A stretch of DNA of 64,000 nucleotides, taken from the NCBI RefSeq assembly GCF_003260195.1, contig NZ_QEIH01000001.1:124001-188000 (forward strand), written 5' to 3'. The DNA is from Lutibacter citreus (GTDB lineage Bacteria; Bacteroidota; Bacteroidia; Flavobacteriales; Flavobacteriaceae). Positions 51,121-60,704 of this stretch are shown in pieces. Numbering within the stretch: position 1 is the first letter of the stretch; every line of letters starts with the position of its first letter. A model generated the notes under the pieces. That model made no database searches. It saw nothing but the letters and a program-made list of their open reading frames with translations, and was not told the DNA's origin. The position numbers and the translations under genes were made by a program.

Positions 51121-53163
51121 TTGATCTCAAGAGAAACCATAGATAGAGTTTTTGAAACTGCTCGAGTAGAGGAGGTAATTGGCGAATTTGTTCAATTGAA
51201 AAAATCTGGAAGTAACTTTAAAGGGTTAAGTCCATTTTCTGAAGAACGAACACCATCTTTTATGGTGTCTCCAGTAAAACAAATCTGGAAAGATTTTAGT
51301 ACGGGTAAAGGAGGTAATGTTGTTTCTTTTTTAATGGAACAAGAGCACTATACCTATCCAGAAGCTATAAGATATTTAGCGAAAAAATACAATATTGAAA
51401 TTGATGAGTTGGAACAAACCGATGAGCAGAAACAACAAGCCGATGAGCGAGAAAGTATGTTTTTGGTTTCTGAATATGCGCGTGATTATTTTCATAAAAA
51501 TTTATTTGAAGATGGCCAAGGTAAGGCTATTGGTTTAAGCTATTTTAAAGAAAGAGGTTATACCGAAGAAACTATTAAAAAGTTTCAACTAGGATATTCA
51601 TTAAATGAGTGGGAAGCTTTTACTTCAGAAGCTTTAAATAAAGGATATAATTTAAAATATTTAGAATCTACAGGGTTATCTATTGTTAAAAATGATGGTG
51701 GTAGAGCTAAGCAGTTCGACCGTTTTAAAGGTCGAGTTATGTTTCCTATTCACAGTATGAGCGGTAGGGTACTTGGGTTTGGAGGTAGAATTTTAATAAC
51801 AGATAAAAAAGCTGCAAAATATTTAAACTCACCAGATAGTGATATTTACCATAAAAGTAATGTGCTTTATGGAATACATTACGCAAAGCAAACCATTGCA
51901 CGTGAGGATAATTGTTATTTAGTTGAAGGATATACAGATGTAATTTCTTTGCATCAATCAGGCATTGAAAATGTTGTAGCGTCTTCCGGTACGGCGCTTA
52001 CAGAAAATCAAATTCGTTTAATAAATAGATTAACCAGTAATATTACAATACTATTTGATGGGGATGCTGCAGGAATTAGAGCATCAATAAGAGGGATTGA
52101 TTTAATTCTAGAACAAGGTATGAATGTTCGGGTTTTAATGTTTCCTGATGGAGATGATCCAGATAGTTATTCTAAAAAAGTAAGTAAAGAAGAACTAAAA
52201 AATTATTTAGAAAATAATAGTCAGGATTTTATAAATTTTAAGGTTTCTTTATTAATGGAGGAAGCCCAAAACGATCCTGTAAAAAAAGCTGGACTAATAA
52301 GAGATATTGTAGTAAGTATTTCTAAAATACCCGATAGAATACAAAGAGAAGTCTACATTCAGGAATGTTCACGAATAATGGATATTTCAGAAAATGTGTT
52401 ATTTAATGAGTTAGCTCAAATTGATAATAAAACCAAAAGAGAGGCTTCAAAAAATAATAGAGGTAAAACTGCAGGAAGAAGTAATCAGAATAATTTAGCG
52501 GCTGACCCCAACGAGCCTCCAATGAATGTTTTGTATCCAGAAATGGTTCAAGTTCAAAAAACAGCGCAAGATGAAAAGCCTAATAATCTTAGAAAGTATG
52601 AACTTGAAATTATTAAAATTTTATTGCTTTATGGAAATAAAGAGGTTGAATTTGAGGATTTTATTGAAGAAGGAGAGGAACAAGGAAATGGATTACAAGT
52701 AATGAAAAAGGAATATTTTCAGAATGTAATTTCAAAAGAGATTTATTTAAATCTTCAAGAAGATGAAGTTGAATTTACAGATGAAATATTTAAACAAATA
52801 TATTACGAAATAATAAGTCAATTAAATCAGTCAGAAAATATATCAGTTGATATTTTAGTGAATAATCCCGATTCTAAAATTTCATCTTTAGTAACTAATA
52901 TATTAATGGACGATGAAAAATATGTGTTAAGTGATTGGCAAGCCAAAGATATTGAGGTTAAAACTAAAGAAAATGAAGGTGAATTATCAAAAATGGTATT
53001 AGATGCTATTTATAATTTACGTAGAGTTTTAATTGAAGATAAAATTTATTCTTTAATAAAAGATATTGAAGAGGAAAATAACCGAGAATCCATTTTAGAA
53101 TCTATAATGAACTATAACACCCTAAAACAACGTCTTTCAGAGAGGTTAAATAGGGTGGTTTAA
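51121..53163 (+). CDS. dnaG: DNA primase lacking the zinc-finger ligands, TTG start
   Basis: A 680-residue DnaG. I accept TTG at 51121 as start: the protein then begins ISRETIDRVFETARVEEVIG as in DnaG, and no ATG is better placed. The CHC2-type N-domain is complete in length, but the expected Cys-x2-His-x17-Cys-x2-Cys ligands are Ser37, Ser40, Asp58 and Thr61 (GLSPFSEERTPSF ... KDFSTGKGG). The TOPRIM core follows (~260-350; VEGYTDVISLHQ and LFDGDAAGIRA carry the acidic metal ligands), then the helicase-binding C-terminal part (~440-680). It primes replication with the replicative helicase. Zinc loss looks fixed rather than accidental because surrounding residues are well kept. Its stop adjoins that of the convergent SPOR gene. 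Confidence 0.94.
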   Translation: MISRETIDRVFETARVEEVIGEFVQLKKSGSNFKGLSPFSEERTPSFMVSPVKQIWKDFSTGKGGNVVSFLMEQEHYTYPEAIRYLAKKYNIEIDELEQTDEQKQQADERESMFLVSEYARDYFHKNLFEDGQGKAIGLSYFKERGYTEETIKKFQLGYSLNEWEAFTSEALNKGYNLKYLESTGLSIVKNDGGRAKQFDRFKGRVMFPIHSMSGRVLGFGGRILITDKKAAKYLNSPDSDIYHKSNVLYGIHYAKQTIAREDNCYLVEGYTDVISLHQSGIENVVASSGTALTENQIRLINRLTSNITILFDGDAAGIRASIRGIDLILEQGMNVRVLMFPDGDDPDSYSKKVSKEELKNYLENNSQDFINFKVSLLMEEAQNDPVKKAGLIRDIVVSISKIPDRIQREVYIQECSRIMDISENVLFNELAQIDNKTKREASKNNRGKTAGRSNQNNLAADPNEPPMNVLYPEMVQVQKTAQDEKPNNLRKYELEIIKILLLYGNKEVEFEDFIEEGEEQGNGLQVMKKEYFQNVISKEIYLNLQEDEVEFTDEIFKQIYYEIISQLNQSENISVDILVNNPDSKISSLVTNILMDDEKYVLSDWQAKDIEVKTKENEGELSKMVLDAIYNLRRVLIEDKIYSLIKDIEEENNRESILESIMNYNTLKQRLSERLNRVV

Positions 53164-53535
53164 TTAGATGTAGTCTTCAAGTACAATTGCTCCTGAAAAA
53201 TTTTCTTTAATAATTAGTAAAATCCTATCAGCTTCTAAACGGGTTTCAAAATCTCCAACTTGAGTCTTCCATTCAGGTGATTTGTATATAATTTTAGCAT
53301 TATACTCTGGATATTCAGTTATAAAATTATTTTTAATTTTATAAGCTTCGGTTTCAGAACCATTGTATAATTGAATTTTAAATACAAGTGTAGTCTTATT
53401 ATTTTTGTTGAAATTTCTTTTTTGTTCAATTAATTCATTAATTTTAGCATTGGAATTTTGAGCGTAACTTGTTGTTATACCTAAAACTACAATTAATAAA
53501 AAGGTAATGTGAAATTTATTGAGTGATAGCTTCAT
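53164..53535 (-). CDS. Secreted SPOR-domain protein
   Basis: A 123-residue protein with signal peptide MKLSLNKFHITFLLIVVLGITTSYAQ (start at 53535; a longer frame to 53568 would add an implausible tail in front). The mature portion ends in an SPOR-like domain (~60-120; FKIQLYNGSETEAYKIKNNF, YKSPEWKTQVGDFETRLEADRIL). SPOR domains bind denuded peptidoglycan at division or remodelling sites. It is encoded back to back with dnaG, their stop codons being adjacent (0 bp between them). Confidence 0.8.
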   Translation of the reverse strand: MKLSLNKFHITFLLIVVLGITTSYAQNSNAKINELIEQKRNFNKNNKTTLVFKIQLYNGSETEAYKIKNNFITEYPEYNAKIIYKSPEWKTQVGDFETRLEADRILLIIKENFSGAIVLEDYI

Positions 53536-53634
53536 ATTCGTAATTTTTTTCAAATTTATAATAATCAATTCAATTGAAATGCATAATTCACTATTTAGAA
53601 TCGTTATAAATTAACTTTAACACAATTTTTACAT

Positions 53635-53664
53635 TTTGTGTTCTGCATTTAAATAGTACTTTTG
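53635..53664 (+). promoter_or_regulatory. Predicted promoter for the act operon
   Basis: TTTG at 53635-53638 and TACTTTTG at 53657-53664 (18-nt spacer). A TTG at 53662 lies within the -7 box, so it cannot be the actA start; the transcript should begin near 53671. Confidence 0.55.
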
Positions 53665-53751
53665 TCAAAATCATTTGAAATAATGACTTTTGTCATTATT
53701 TATCTCATGAAAATATTGTACCAAACAAGAAAGAAAAGATTTTTTTTAAGT

Positions 53752-55320
53752 ATGAAAAGTGTGAAACAACACAGTCCATTATCAAGATTAGTCGTTAATA
53801 GTCTTGCTTTCCTTTTATTATTTTCACTTAATTTATCAGCGCAAGATGGTAATGTAGCTAATGGAGAGAAACTCTTCAAGTCTACATGTGCGGCTTGTCA
53901 TAAATTAGATAAAAAATTAGTAGGTCCTGCATTAAAAGGAGTTACGGAAAGAAGAGAACAAGATTGGCTAATTTCTTGGATTAAAGATAGTCCAGGAATG
54001 ATCAAGTCAGGAGACAAATTAGCAATTCAGGTTTTCGAAGAAAACAATAAATTGCCAATGACTCCTAATCCACATTTATCTGATCAGGATATTATTGATA
54101 TTTTGGCTTACACGAAAGGTGAGCCAGCATCAAAAGAAACAGCCACTGTAGCTCAGGAGGTTGATCCAGGTGTAGAAATTGGAAAACAAATTTTTAAGAC
54201 TAATTGTGCTGCTTGTCATAAGCTAGAAGGTAAGTTAATTGGTCCTGAGTTATTAAAAATCACAGATAAACGTGAGGCCGATTGGTTAAAAGCTTGGATT
54301 AAGGATAATAACGCTCTTGTTGCTTCAGGAGATAAATTAGCCAAAGAGGTTCAAGAAAGTACACCAGCCGCAATGACTCCATTTCCTCAACTATCGGATG
54401 AGGATTTAGATAATCTTTTAAAATATTTAGCAGTTGGAGATGTGAAACCTGCAGTAGCAGCTACTTCATCATCTACGGATGTCGAGATATTTGAAAATCC
54501 AGGAATTGGTGTTTTAACATCTCTTGTATTAACAATTCTAGCATTTTTATTGCTATCTATTATAGTTGCAGCAACAACTAATAAGAAAGTTGTTGAGGGT
54601 GAAGAGTCTACAGAAAGTATGTTGAAATCAATGATTTTTAACCCTTTCTTACGTTTCTTAGCTGTAATATTTGGATTATTACTAGGTGCTTGGTTGTTGT
54701 TTGGATGGTTGTTACAAATTGATGTAAACGAAGGTTATCAGCCAATTCAACCAATTGCGTTTTCACATGCGGTTCACGCAGGTGATAATAAAATTGATTG
54801 TCAATACTGTCACTCTTCCGCAAAACATAGTAAGACATCAGGTGTGCCTACAGCAAATGTTTGTATGAACTGTCATAAATCAATTTCAGAATATAACGGT
54901 GAATTATTTGGAGGTCATTCAAAAGAAGATCTAGATAATGAAATTCAAAAAATATACGATGCTGTTGGTTGGGATAAAGAAAATGTGCAATATATTGAAG
55001 GCTATGAAGAAAAACCTATTGAATGGGTTAGAATTCACAACTTGGCAGATTTTGCGTACTATAATCACTCTCAACACGTAACAGTTGCAGGTTTAGCTTG
55101 TCAGAAATGTCACGGACCAGTAGAGGAAATGCATGATATGTATCAATACTCTCCATTAACAATGGGTTGGTGTATTGACTGTCATAGAACAACTGAAGTA
55201 GATATGACTGAAAATGGATATTATAAAAATATTCACGATCAATTAGCTAAAAAGTACGGTGTAGAGAAAGTGACTGAAGCTCAAATGGGAGGTTTAGAAT
55301 GTGGTAAATGTCACTATTAA
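53752..55320 (+). CDS. actA: Alternative Complex III subunit ActA, multihaem cytochrome c with two N-terminal monohaem domains
   Basis: A 522-residue protein starting at the ATG at 53752 (MKSVKQHSPLSRLVVNS, signal peptide ending NLSAQ). Seven CxxCH motifs are visible: two CAACH in separate monohaem cytochrome domains (~30-110 and ~130-225), then CQYCH, CMNCH, CQKCH, CIDCH and CGKCH in the pentahaem ActA core. A membrane helix (~258-280) and a second (~300-325) join the two. ActA carries electrons from quinol to downstream cytochrome. The usual ActA is pentahaem, so the added N-terminal domains are an extension. First gene of actABCDEF. Confidence 0.9.
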   Translation: MKSVKQHSPLSRLVVNSLAFLLLFSLNLSAQDGNVANGEKLFKSTCAACHKLDKKLVGPALKGVTERREQDWLISWIKDSPGMIKSGDKLAIQVFEENNKLPMTPNPHLSDQDIIDILAYTKGEPASKETATVAQEVDPGVEIGKQIFKTNCAACHKLEGKLIGPELLKITDKREADWLKAWIKDNNALVASGDKLAKEVQESTPAAMTPFPQLSDEDLDNLLKYLAVGDVKPAVAATSSSTDVEIFENPGIGVLTSLVLTILAFLLLSIIVAATTNKKVVEGEESTESMLKSMIFNPFLRFLAVIFGLLLGAWLLFGWLLQIDVNEGYQPIQPIAFSHAVHAGDNKIDCQYCHSSAKHSKTSGVPTANVCMNCHKSISEYNGELFGGHSKEDLDNEIQKIYDAVGWDKENVQYIEGYEEKPIEWVRIHNLADFAYYNHSQHVTVAGLACQKCHGPVEEMHDMYQYSPLTMGWCIDCHRTTEVDMTENGYYKNIHDQLAKKYGVEKVTEAQMGGLECGKCHY

Positions 55321-55352
55321 TAGTAATTACGAAGTAAATAATAAGATATAAA

Positions 55353-58300
55353 ATGGCATCAAACAAAAAATACTGGAAAAGTGTTGAAGAGCTTAATACA
55401 AATAGCTCTATTGTTGATACGTTAAAACAAAACGAGTTTGTTGAGGAAATTCCTACTGATCATTTTTTAGGTGATAAAGAAAATTTAGAGGCTTCATCAA
55501 CAACACGTAGAGACTTTTTAAAATATGTTGGATTTACTACAGCTGCAGCATCATTAGCTGCTTGTGAAGGTCCAGTTGTTAAGACAATTCCTTATGTAAT
55601 TAAACCAGATGATATTATTCCTGGTGTAGCGGAATATTATGCTACTACAATGGCAGATGGTTTTGATTTTGCAAATATTTTAGTAAAAGTTAGAGAAGGA
55701 CGTCCAATAAAAATTGAACCAAATAAAGAAGCAGGAGGAAGTACAAATGCTCGTGTGCAAGCTTCAGTTCTATCATTGTATGATAGTCTTCGATTGAAAG
55801 ATCCAAAATCAAATGGTTCTAATATCTCTTGGTCAGATGCAGATAGTCAAATAATTTCAAAATTAAATGAAGTTAAGGAATTAGGTTTACCTATTGCTGT
55901 ATTAACAGGGACTTGTGCTAGTCCTTCAACTAATAAATTAATAAATAAATTTAATGAAACTTATGGTAATGTAAGTCACGTTGTTTATGATGCGGTTTCT
56001 GAATCAGCTGCTTTAGATGCATTTGAAGAAATGTACGGGTCAAGAGGGTTACCAGACTATAATTTAGAGAAAGCAGATTTAATAGTTTCTATTGGAGCAG
56101 ATTTCTTAGGAGATTGGCAAGGAGGGGGATTTGATGCTGGATATGCTAAAGGGCGTGTACCTAAAAATGGTAAAATGTCTCGTCATATTCAAGTTGAATC
56201 TAATATGACATTATCAGGTGCAAATGCTGATACTCGTTTAATGGTTAAGCCATCTGAACAAAATTTAGCACTTATAAAATTATACAATGCAGTTGTTAAA
56301 GGTATAGCTACAAAAGAGGCTTCTGCTTTAAATAACTTAATTGTAAAAATAACAGCAGAGATAAAAGCTGCAGGACCTAAAGCGGTTATAGTAACGGGAT
56401 TGCAAGATAAAAATGCTCAATTATTAGCCTTGGCTATAAACAAGCATATTGCAAGTGAGGTTATTGATGTTGTAACCACTAAGAATATTAGAAAAGGAGA
56501 TGATAAAGCAGTGGCTCAATTAATTTCAGATATGAAAGCTGGAAAAATTGGAGCAATTGTTATTAATAATTCTAATCCAGTTTATACATTACCAAATTCA
56601 GCTGATTTTGTTGAAGGTTTGAAGAAAGTGAAATTATCAGTTGCATTTTCAACTCAAGATAATGAAACAGCAAATGTGGTTCAATATGCTTTGGCAACTC
56701 CACATTACTTAGAATCTTGGGGAGATGTAGTTATCAAAAAAGGTAGTTACAGTTTAACTCAGCCAACAATAAAACCATTATTTAATACGCGTCAGTTTCA
56801 AGAGTCATTGTTAAAATGGACTGGAAGCTCGGTTAGCTATTATGATTTCTTAAAAGAATCTTGGAATACAGATATTTTAGGAGGTAAGTCTTGGAATCAA
56901 GCTTTACACGATGGTGTTTTTACTGCAGAAGTTACAGAGCAAGAAGAAGTTGTTTTTAATGAAGTTAATATTGATGAAGCAGGTTCTGAATTAAGTAAAA
57001 TTAAAGGAAGTGAATATGAGCTTTCATTATATACAAAAACAGGATTAGGTGATGGTCAAATGGCTAACAATCCTTGGTTACAAGAATTGCCAGATCCAAT
57101 AACAAGAACTTCTTGGGATAATTACCTAACTATTTCTAGAGTTGATGCTGATGCAATAGGAGTAGAAAATTATAATGTTGCAAATGGAGGTTTAAACGGA
57201 AGCTTAGTTGAAATTACTGTAAACGGAATTTCAGAAGTATTGCCTGCGTTAATTCAACCGGGGCAAGCTAAAGGTTCTTTAGGTATAGCTCTTGGTTACG
57301 GACGTAAACAAGGTTTAAAAACTGAAATGCAAACTGGTAAGAATGCTTACCAATTTTATAAAGGGTTTAATAATTACCAACCAGATGTAACTATTAAAGT
57401 TGTAGAAGGTGAGCATGAATATGCTTGTGTTCAATTACAAAATACTTTAATGGGTAGGGGTGATATTATTAAAGAAACTACTATTGAAGATTATAATAAT
57501 TTAGATTCAAAAGAATGGAATAAAGTTCCTATGGTTTCTTTAGACCATAACGAAGTAGAAGCTACAACAGTAGATTTATGGGATTCTTTTGATAGATCAA
57601 TAGGGCATCATTTTAATTTATCTATAGATTTAAATGCTTGTACAGGTTGTGGTGCTTGTGTAGTTGCTTGTCACGCTGAAAACAATGTACCTGTAGTTGG
57701 AAAAGATGAAATTAGAAAATCAAGAGATATGCACTGGTTGCGTATTGATAGATATTATTCTCACGAAGAAGACTTTGCGGGGGATAATGAGATGAAAGAA
57801 AAAACAGGAGAGGGACCTTTTGGTTACAAAAAAACTATGGAGGAATTAGAACATCCTTCTGATAACCCTTCAGTTGCCTTTCAACCAGTTATGTGTCAGC
57901 ACTGTAATCACGCACCTTGTGAGACAGTTTGTCCTGTAGCGGCTACATCACATGGTCGTCAAGGTCAAAATCATATGGCGTATAATAGATGTGTTGGTAC
58001 TCGTTATTGTGCAAATAACTGTCCATATAAAGTACGTAGATTTAACTGGTTCGAGTATCCTAATAATAGTGAGTTTGATTACAATATGAATGATGATTTA
58101 GGTAAAATGGTTTTAAACCCAGATGTTACTGTTCGTTCTCGTGGTGTAATGGAGAAATGCTCAATGTGTATTCAAATGACACAGGCAACAATTCTAAAAG
58201 CTAAAAAAGAAGGAAGACCTGTTAATACAAATGAGTTTGAAACAGCATGTTCAAATGCTTGTTCAACTGGAGCGATGGTGTTTGGTGATGTAAATAAGAA

Positions 58301-58418
58301 AGAAGATACTGTAGCAAGTTTAGCAGAAGATAAAAGAGCATATCATTTACTAGAGCATATTGGCACAAAACCAAATGTGGTTTATCATGTAAAAGTTAGA
58401 AATACTAAGGAAGCATAA
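55353..58418 (+). CDS. actB: Alternative Complex III subunit ActB (molybdopterin oxidoreductase-like, iron-sulfur)
   Basis: A 1021-residue protein. It begins with a Tat-like signal, TTRRDFLKYVGFTTAAAS (RR at ~53-54), near a Cys (AAC) that may be lipidated. The large middle part is a molybdopterin oxidoreductase-like fold, which in ACIII has lost the cofactor. The C-terminal part (~740-1000) is ferredoxin-like, with four cubane-type Cys sets (CTGCGACVVACH, CQHCNHAPCETVCP, CVGTRYCANNCP, CSMCIQM plus CSNACSTG). It sits on the periplasmic side, 32 bp after actA and 35 bp before actC. Confidence 0.93.
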   Translation: MASNKKYWKSVEELNTNSSIVDTLKQNEFVEEIPTDHFLGDKENLEASSTTRRDFLKYVGFTTAAASLAACEGPVVKTIPYVIKPDDIIPGVAEYYATTMADGFDFANILVKVREGRPIKIEPNKEAGGSTNARVQASVLSLYDSLRLKDPKSNGSNISWSDADSQIISKLNEVKELGLPIAVLTGTCASPSTNKLINKFNETYGNVSHVVYDAVSESAALDAFEEMYGSRGLPDYNLEKADLIVSIGADFLGDWQGGGFDAGYAKGRVPKNGKMSRHIQVESNMTLSGANADTRLMVKPSEQNLALIKLYNAVVKGIATKEASALNNLIVKITAEIKAAGPKAVIVTGLQDKNAQLLALAINKHIASEVIDVVTTKNIRKGDDKAVAQLISDMKAGKIGAIVINNSNPVYTLPNSADFVEGLKKVKLSVAFSTQDNETANVVQYALATPHYLESWGDVVIKKGSYSLTQPTIKPLFNTRQFQESLLKWTGSSVSYYDFLKESWNTDILGGKSWNQALHDGVFTAEVTEQEEVVFNEVNIDEAGSELSKIKGSEYELSLYTKTGLGDGQMANNPWLQELPDPITRTSWDNYLTISRVDADAIGVENYNVANGGLNGSLVEITVNGISEVLPALIQPGQAKGSLGIALGYGRKQGLKTEMQTGKNAYQFYKGFNNYQPDVTIKVVEGEHEYACVQLQNTLMGRGDIIKETTIEDYNNLDSKEWNKVPMVSLDHNEVEATTVDLWDSFDRSIGHHFNLSIDLNACTGCGACVVACHAENNVPVVGKDEIRKSRDMHWLRIDRYYSHEEDFAGDNEMKEKTGEGPFGYKKTMEELEHPSDNPSVAFQPVMCQHCNHAPCETVCPVAATSHGRQGQNHMAYNRCVGTRYCANNCPYKVRRFNWFEYPNNSEFDYNMNDDLGKMVLNPDVTVRSRGVMEKCSMCIQMTQATILKAKKEGRPVNTNEFETACSNACSTGAMVFGDVNKKEDTVASLAEDKRAYHLLEHIGTKPNVVYHVKVRNTKEA

Positions 58419-58453
58419 AAAATATTAATAAAAGATAATAATTAGATTAGATT

Positions 58454-60163
58454 ATGTCGTCTCATTACGAAGCACCTATTAGAAGACCGTTAATTGTTGG
58501 GAATAAAAGCTACCATGACATTACTGTTGAAGTAGCAGCCCCAGTTGAAGGTAAAGCAAATAAATTATGGTGGACAGTTTTTACAATTGCACTTTTAGCA
58601 TTCCTTTGGGGTGTTGGTTCAATTATGTACACTATTGGAACAGGAATTGGAGTTTGGGGTTTAAATAAAACCGTGGGTTGGGCCTGGGATATAACCAACT
58701 TTGTATGGTGGGTAGGTATTGGTCACGCCGGTACATTAATTTCCGCTGTATTGTTGTTATTCCGTCAAAAATGGAGAATGGGTATTAACCGTTCTGCTGA
58801 AGCAATGACAATTTTCTCAGTGGTTCAAGCAGGTTTATTTCCAGTAATTCATATGGGACGTGTGTGGAATGCACATTTTGTATTACCAATCCCAAATCAA
58901 TTTGGAACACTTTGGACAAACTTTAACTCTCCTTTATTATGGGATGTATTTGCAATTTCAACTTATTTATCTGTTTCACTTGTTTTCTGGTGGACTGGTT
59001 TATTACCTGATTTTGCGATGTTACGTGATAGAGCTGTAAAACCATTTCAAAAGAAAATTTATAGTTTATTAAGTTTTGGTTGGACAGGTAGAGCAAAAGA
59101 CTGGCAACGTTTTGAAGAAGTTTCTTTGGTGTTAGCAGGTTTAGCTACACCTTTAGTACTTTCTGTACATACAATTGTATCTTTTGATTTTGCTACCTCT
59201 GTTATTCCTGGTTGGCATACAACAATATTCCCTCCATATTTTGTTGCTGGAGCGGTATTCTCTGGATTTGCAATGGTAAATACCTTACTTATTATTATGA
59301 GAAAGGTATCAAACTTAGAAGCATATATTACAAAACAACATATTGAATTAATGAACATAGTAATTATGATTACTGGTTCTATAGTAGGTTGTGCTTATAT
59401 AACGGAGTTATTTATTGCTTGGTATTCAGGTGTTGAATATGAACAATATGCATTTTTAAATAGAGCTACTGGACCTTATTGGTGGGCATATTTATTAATG
59501 ATGAGTTGTAATGTGTTCTCTCCTCAATTTATGTGGTCTAAAAAATTAAGACAAAGTATTACATTCTCATTTATTATTTCAATTGTAGTAAATATTGGAA
59601 TGTGGTTTGAGAGATTTGTAATTATAGTAACATCATTACATAGAGATTACTTACCATCATCTTGGACTATGTTCTCTCCAACATTTGTTGATATTGGTAT
59701 ATATGTTGGAACTATTGGATTTTTCTTTGTGCTATTTTTATTATATGCAAGAACATTCCCCGTAATTGCTCAAGCTGAAGTAAAATCTATATTGAAAGCT
59801 TCTGGAGAGAGTTACAAATTATTTAGAGATGCAGGAGGTAAAAATCCAGCACCAGCTAAAATTGTAAAATCAGTTAAGCCTACGAAAGAAATTATTAAAA
59901 ATACTAGTGAGCAAAAAAATGTTTTATTAGGAAGTTTAGGGGCATTTGATAAAGCTACACAAACTGCTGATGATTTAAAATTAATAAGTGGTGTAGGACC
60001 TAAATTAGAAGGAATATTAAATAATATAGGTATTTATAGTTTTGACCAAGTGAGTAAAATGACAGATAAAGAATATGATTTATTAGATTCTTTATTAGAT
60101 TCATTTAAAGGTAGAGCAAAGCGTGATGATTGGGCAGGGCAAGCTAAAAACTTAAAAAAATAA
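58454..60163 (+). CDS. actC: ActC, NrfD/PsrC-like quinone-binding subunit with helix-hairpin-helix tail
   Basis: A 569-residue polytopic membrane protein of the NrfD/PsrC family, with about ten helices (~40-450) that would bind quinol. The segment HAGTLISAVLLLFRQKWRMGINRSAEAM is typical. After the last helix, residues ~455-500 form a polar linker, and ~500-565 read LKLISGVGPKLEGILNNIG and RAKRDDWAGQAKNL, a helix-hairpin-helix-like module resembling those of ribosomal or DNA-binding proteins. Ordinary ActC ends after the membrane domain, so the tail is an addition. It lies 35 bp after actB and 11 bp before actD. Confidence 0.92.
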   Translation: MSSHYEAPIRRPLIVGNKSYHDITVEVAAPVEGKANKLWWTVFTIALLAFLWGVGSIMYTIGTGIGVWGLNKTVGWAWDITNFVWWVGIGHAGTLISAVLLLFRQKWRMGINRSAEAMTIFSVVQAGLFPVIHMGRVWNAHFVLPIPNQFGTLWTNFNSPLLWDVFAISTYLSVSLVFWWTGLLPDFAMLRDRAVKPFQKKIYSLLSFGWTGRAKDWQRFEEVSLVLAGLATPLVLSVHTIVSFDFATSVIPGWHTTIFPPYFVAGAVFSGFAMVNTLLIIMRKVSNLEAYITKQHIELMNIVIMITGSIVGCAYITELFIAWYSGVEYEQYAFLNRATGPYWWAYLLMMSCNVFSPQFMWSKKLRQSITFSFIISIVVNIGMWFERFVIIVTSLHRDYLPSSWTMFSPTFVDIGIYVGTIGFFFVLFLLYARTFPVIAQAEVKSILKASGESYKLFRDAGGKNPAPAKIVKSVKPTKEIIKNTSEQKNVLLGSLGAFDKATQTADDLKLISGVGPKLEGILNNIGIYSFDQVSKMTDKEYDLLDSLLDSFKGRAKRDDWAGQAKNLKK

Positions 60164-60174
60164 TAAGAGTAATT

Positions 60175-60696
60175 ATGAGCTCAAAAGTAATACAAGCAAT
60201 GTATAATGATGATGATGTTCTAATGGATGCCGTAAAAGAAGTACGTGCAGCCAAACATCATATTGAAGAAATTTATACACCATTTCCTGTTCACGGTTTG
60301 GATAAAGCAATGGGTTTAAAAGGTACCAGAATTGCAATTACAGCATTTATGTACGGATGTGTTGGATTTTCATTTGCTATCTGGATGATGAATTATATGA
60401 TGATTGAACAATGGCCTCAAGATATTGGAGGGAAACCAAGTTTTAGTTTCTTTTTAAATATGCCATCGTTTGTTCCAATTATGTTTGAATTAACCGTATT
60501 TTTTGCTGCCCATTTAATGGTTATTACCTTTTATATGAGAAGTAGATTATGGCCATTTAAAAAAGCAGAGAATCCTGATCCTAGAACTACTGACGACATG
60601 TTTGTTATGGAGGTATTAGTTGAAGGAAATGTAGCATCATTAGTTTCGTTTTTAGAAAACACAGGAACTGTTGAAATTAAAGTAACTGAAAAGTAA
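60175..60696 (+). CDS. actD: Alternative Complex III subunit ActD
   Basis: A 173-residue membrane subunit (DUF3341 type), with two membrane helices (~58-80 and ~98-122) and a large cytosolic N-terminal part that begins KVIQAMYNDDDVLMDAVKEVRAAKHH. The motif IYTPFPVHGLDKAMGLK is characteristic. In ACIII it is thought to help conduct or gate protons along with ActC and ActF; this is inferred from family. It is 11 bp after actC and 8 bp before actE. Confidence 0.93.
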   Translation: MSSKVIQAMYNDDDVLMDAVKEVRAAKHHIEEIYTPFPVHGLDKAMGLKGTRIAITAFMYGCVGFSFAIWMMNYMMIEQWPQDIGGKPSFSFFLNMPSFVPIMFELTVFFAAHLMVITFYMRSRLWPFKKAENPDPRTTDDMFVMEVLVEGNVASLVSFLENTGTVEIKVTEK

Positions 60697-60704
60697 AAAT
60701 TAAA

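Noticed and set aside
53662..53751. TTG or early ATG starts for actA
   Set aside because: The TTG lies inside the predicted -7 box, and the later ATG at 53752 gives a clean signal peptide.
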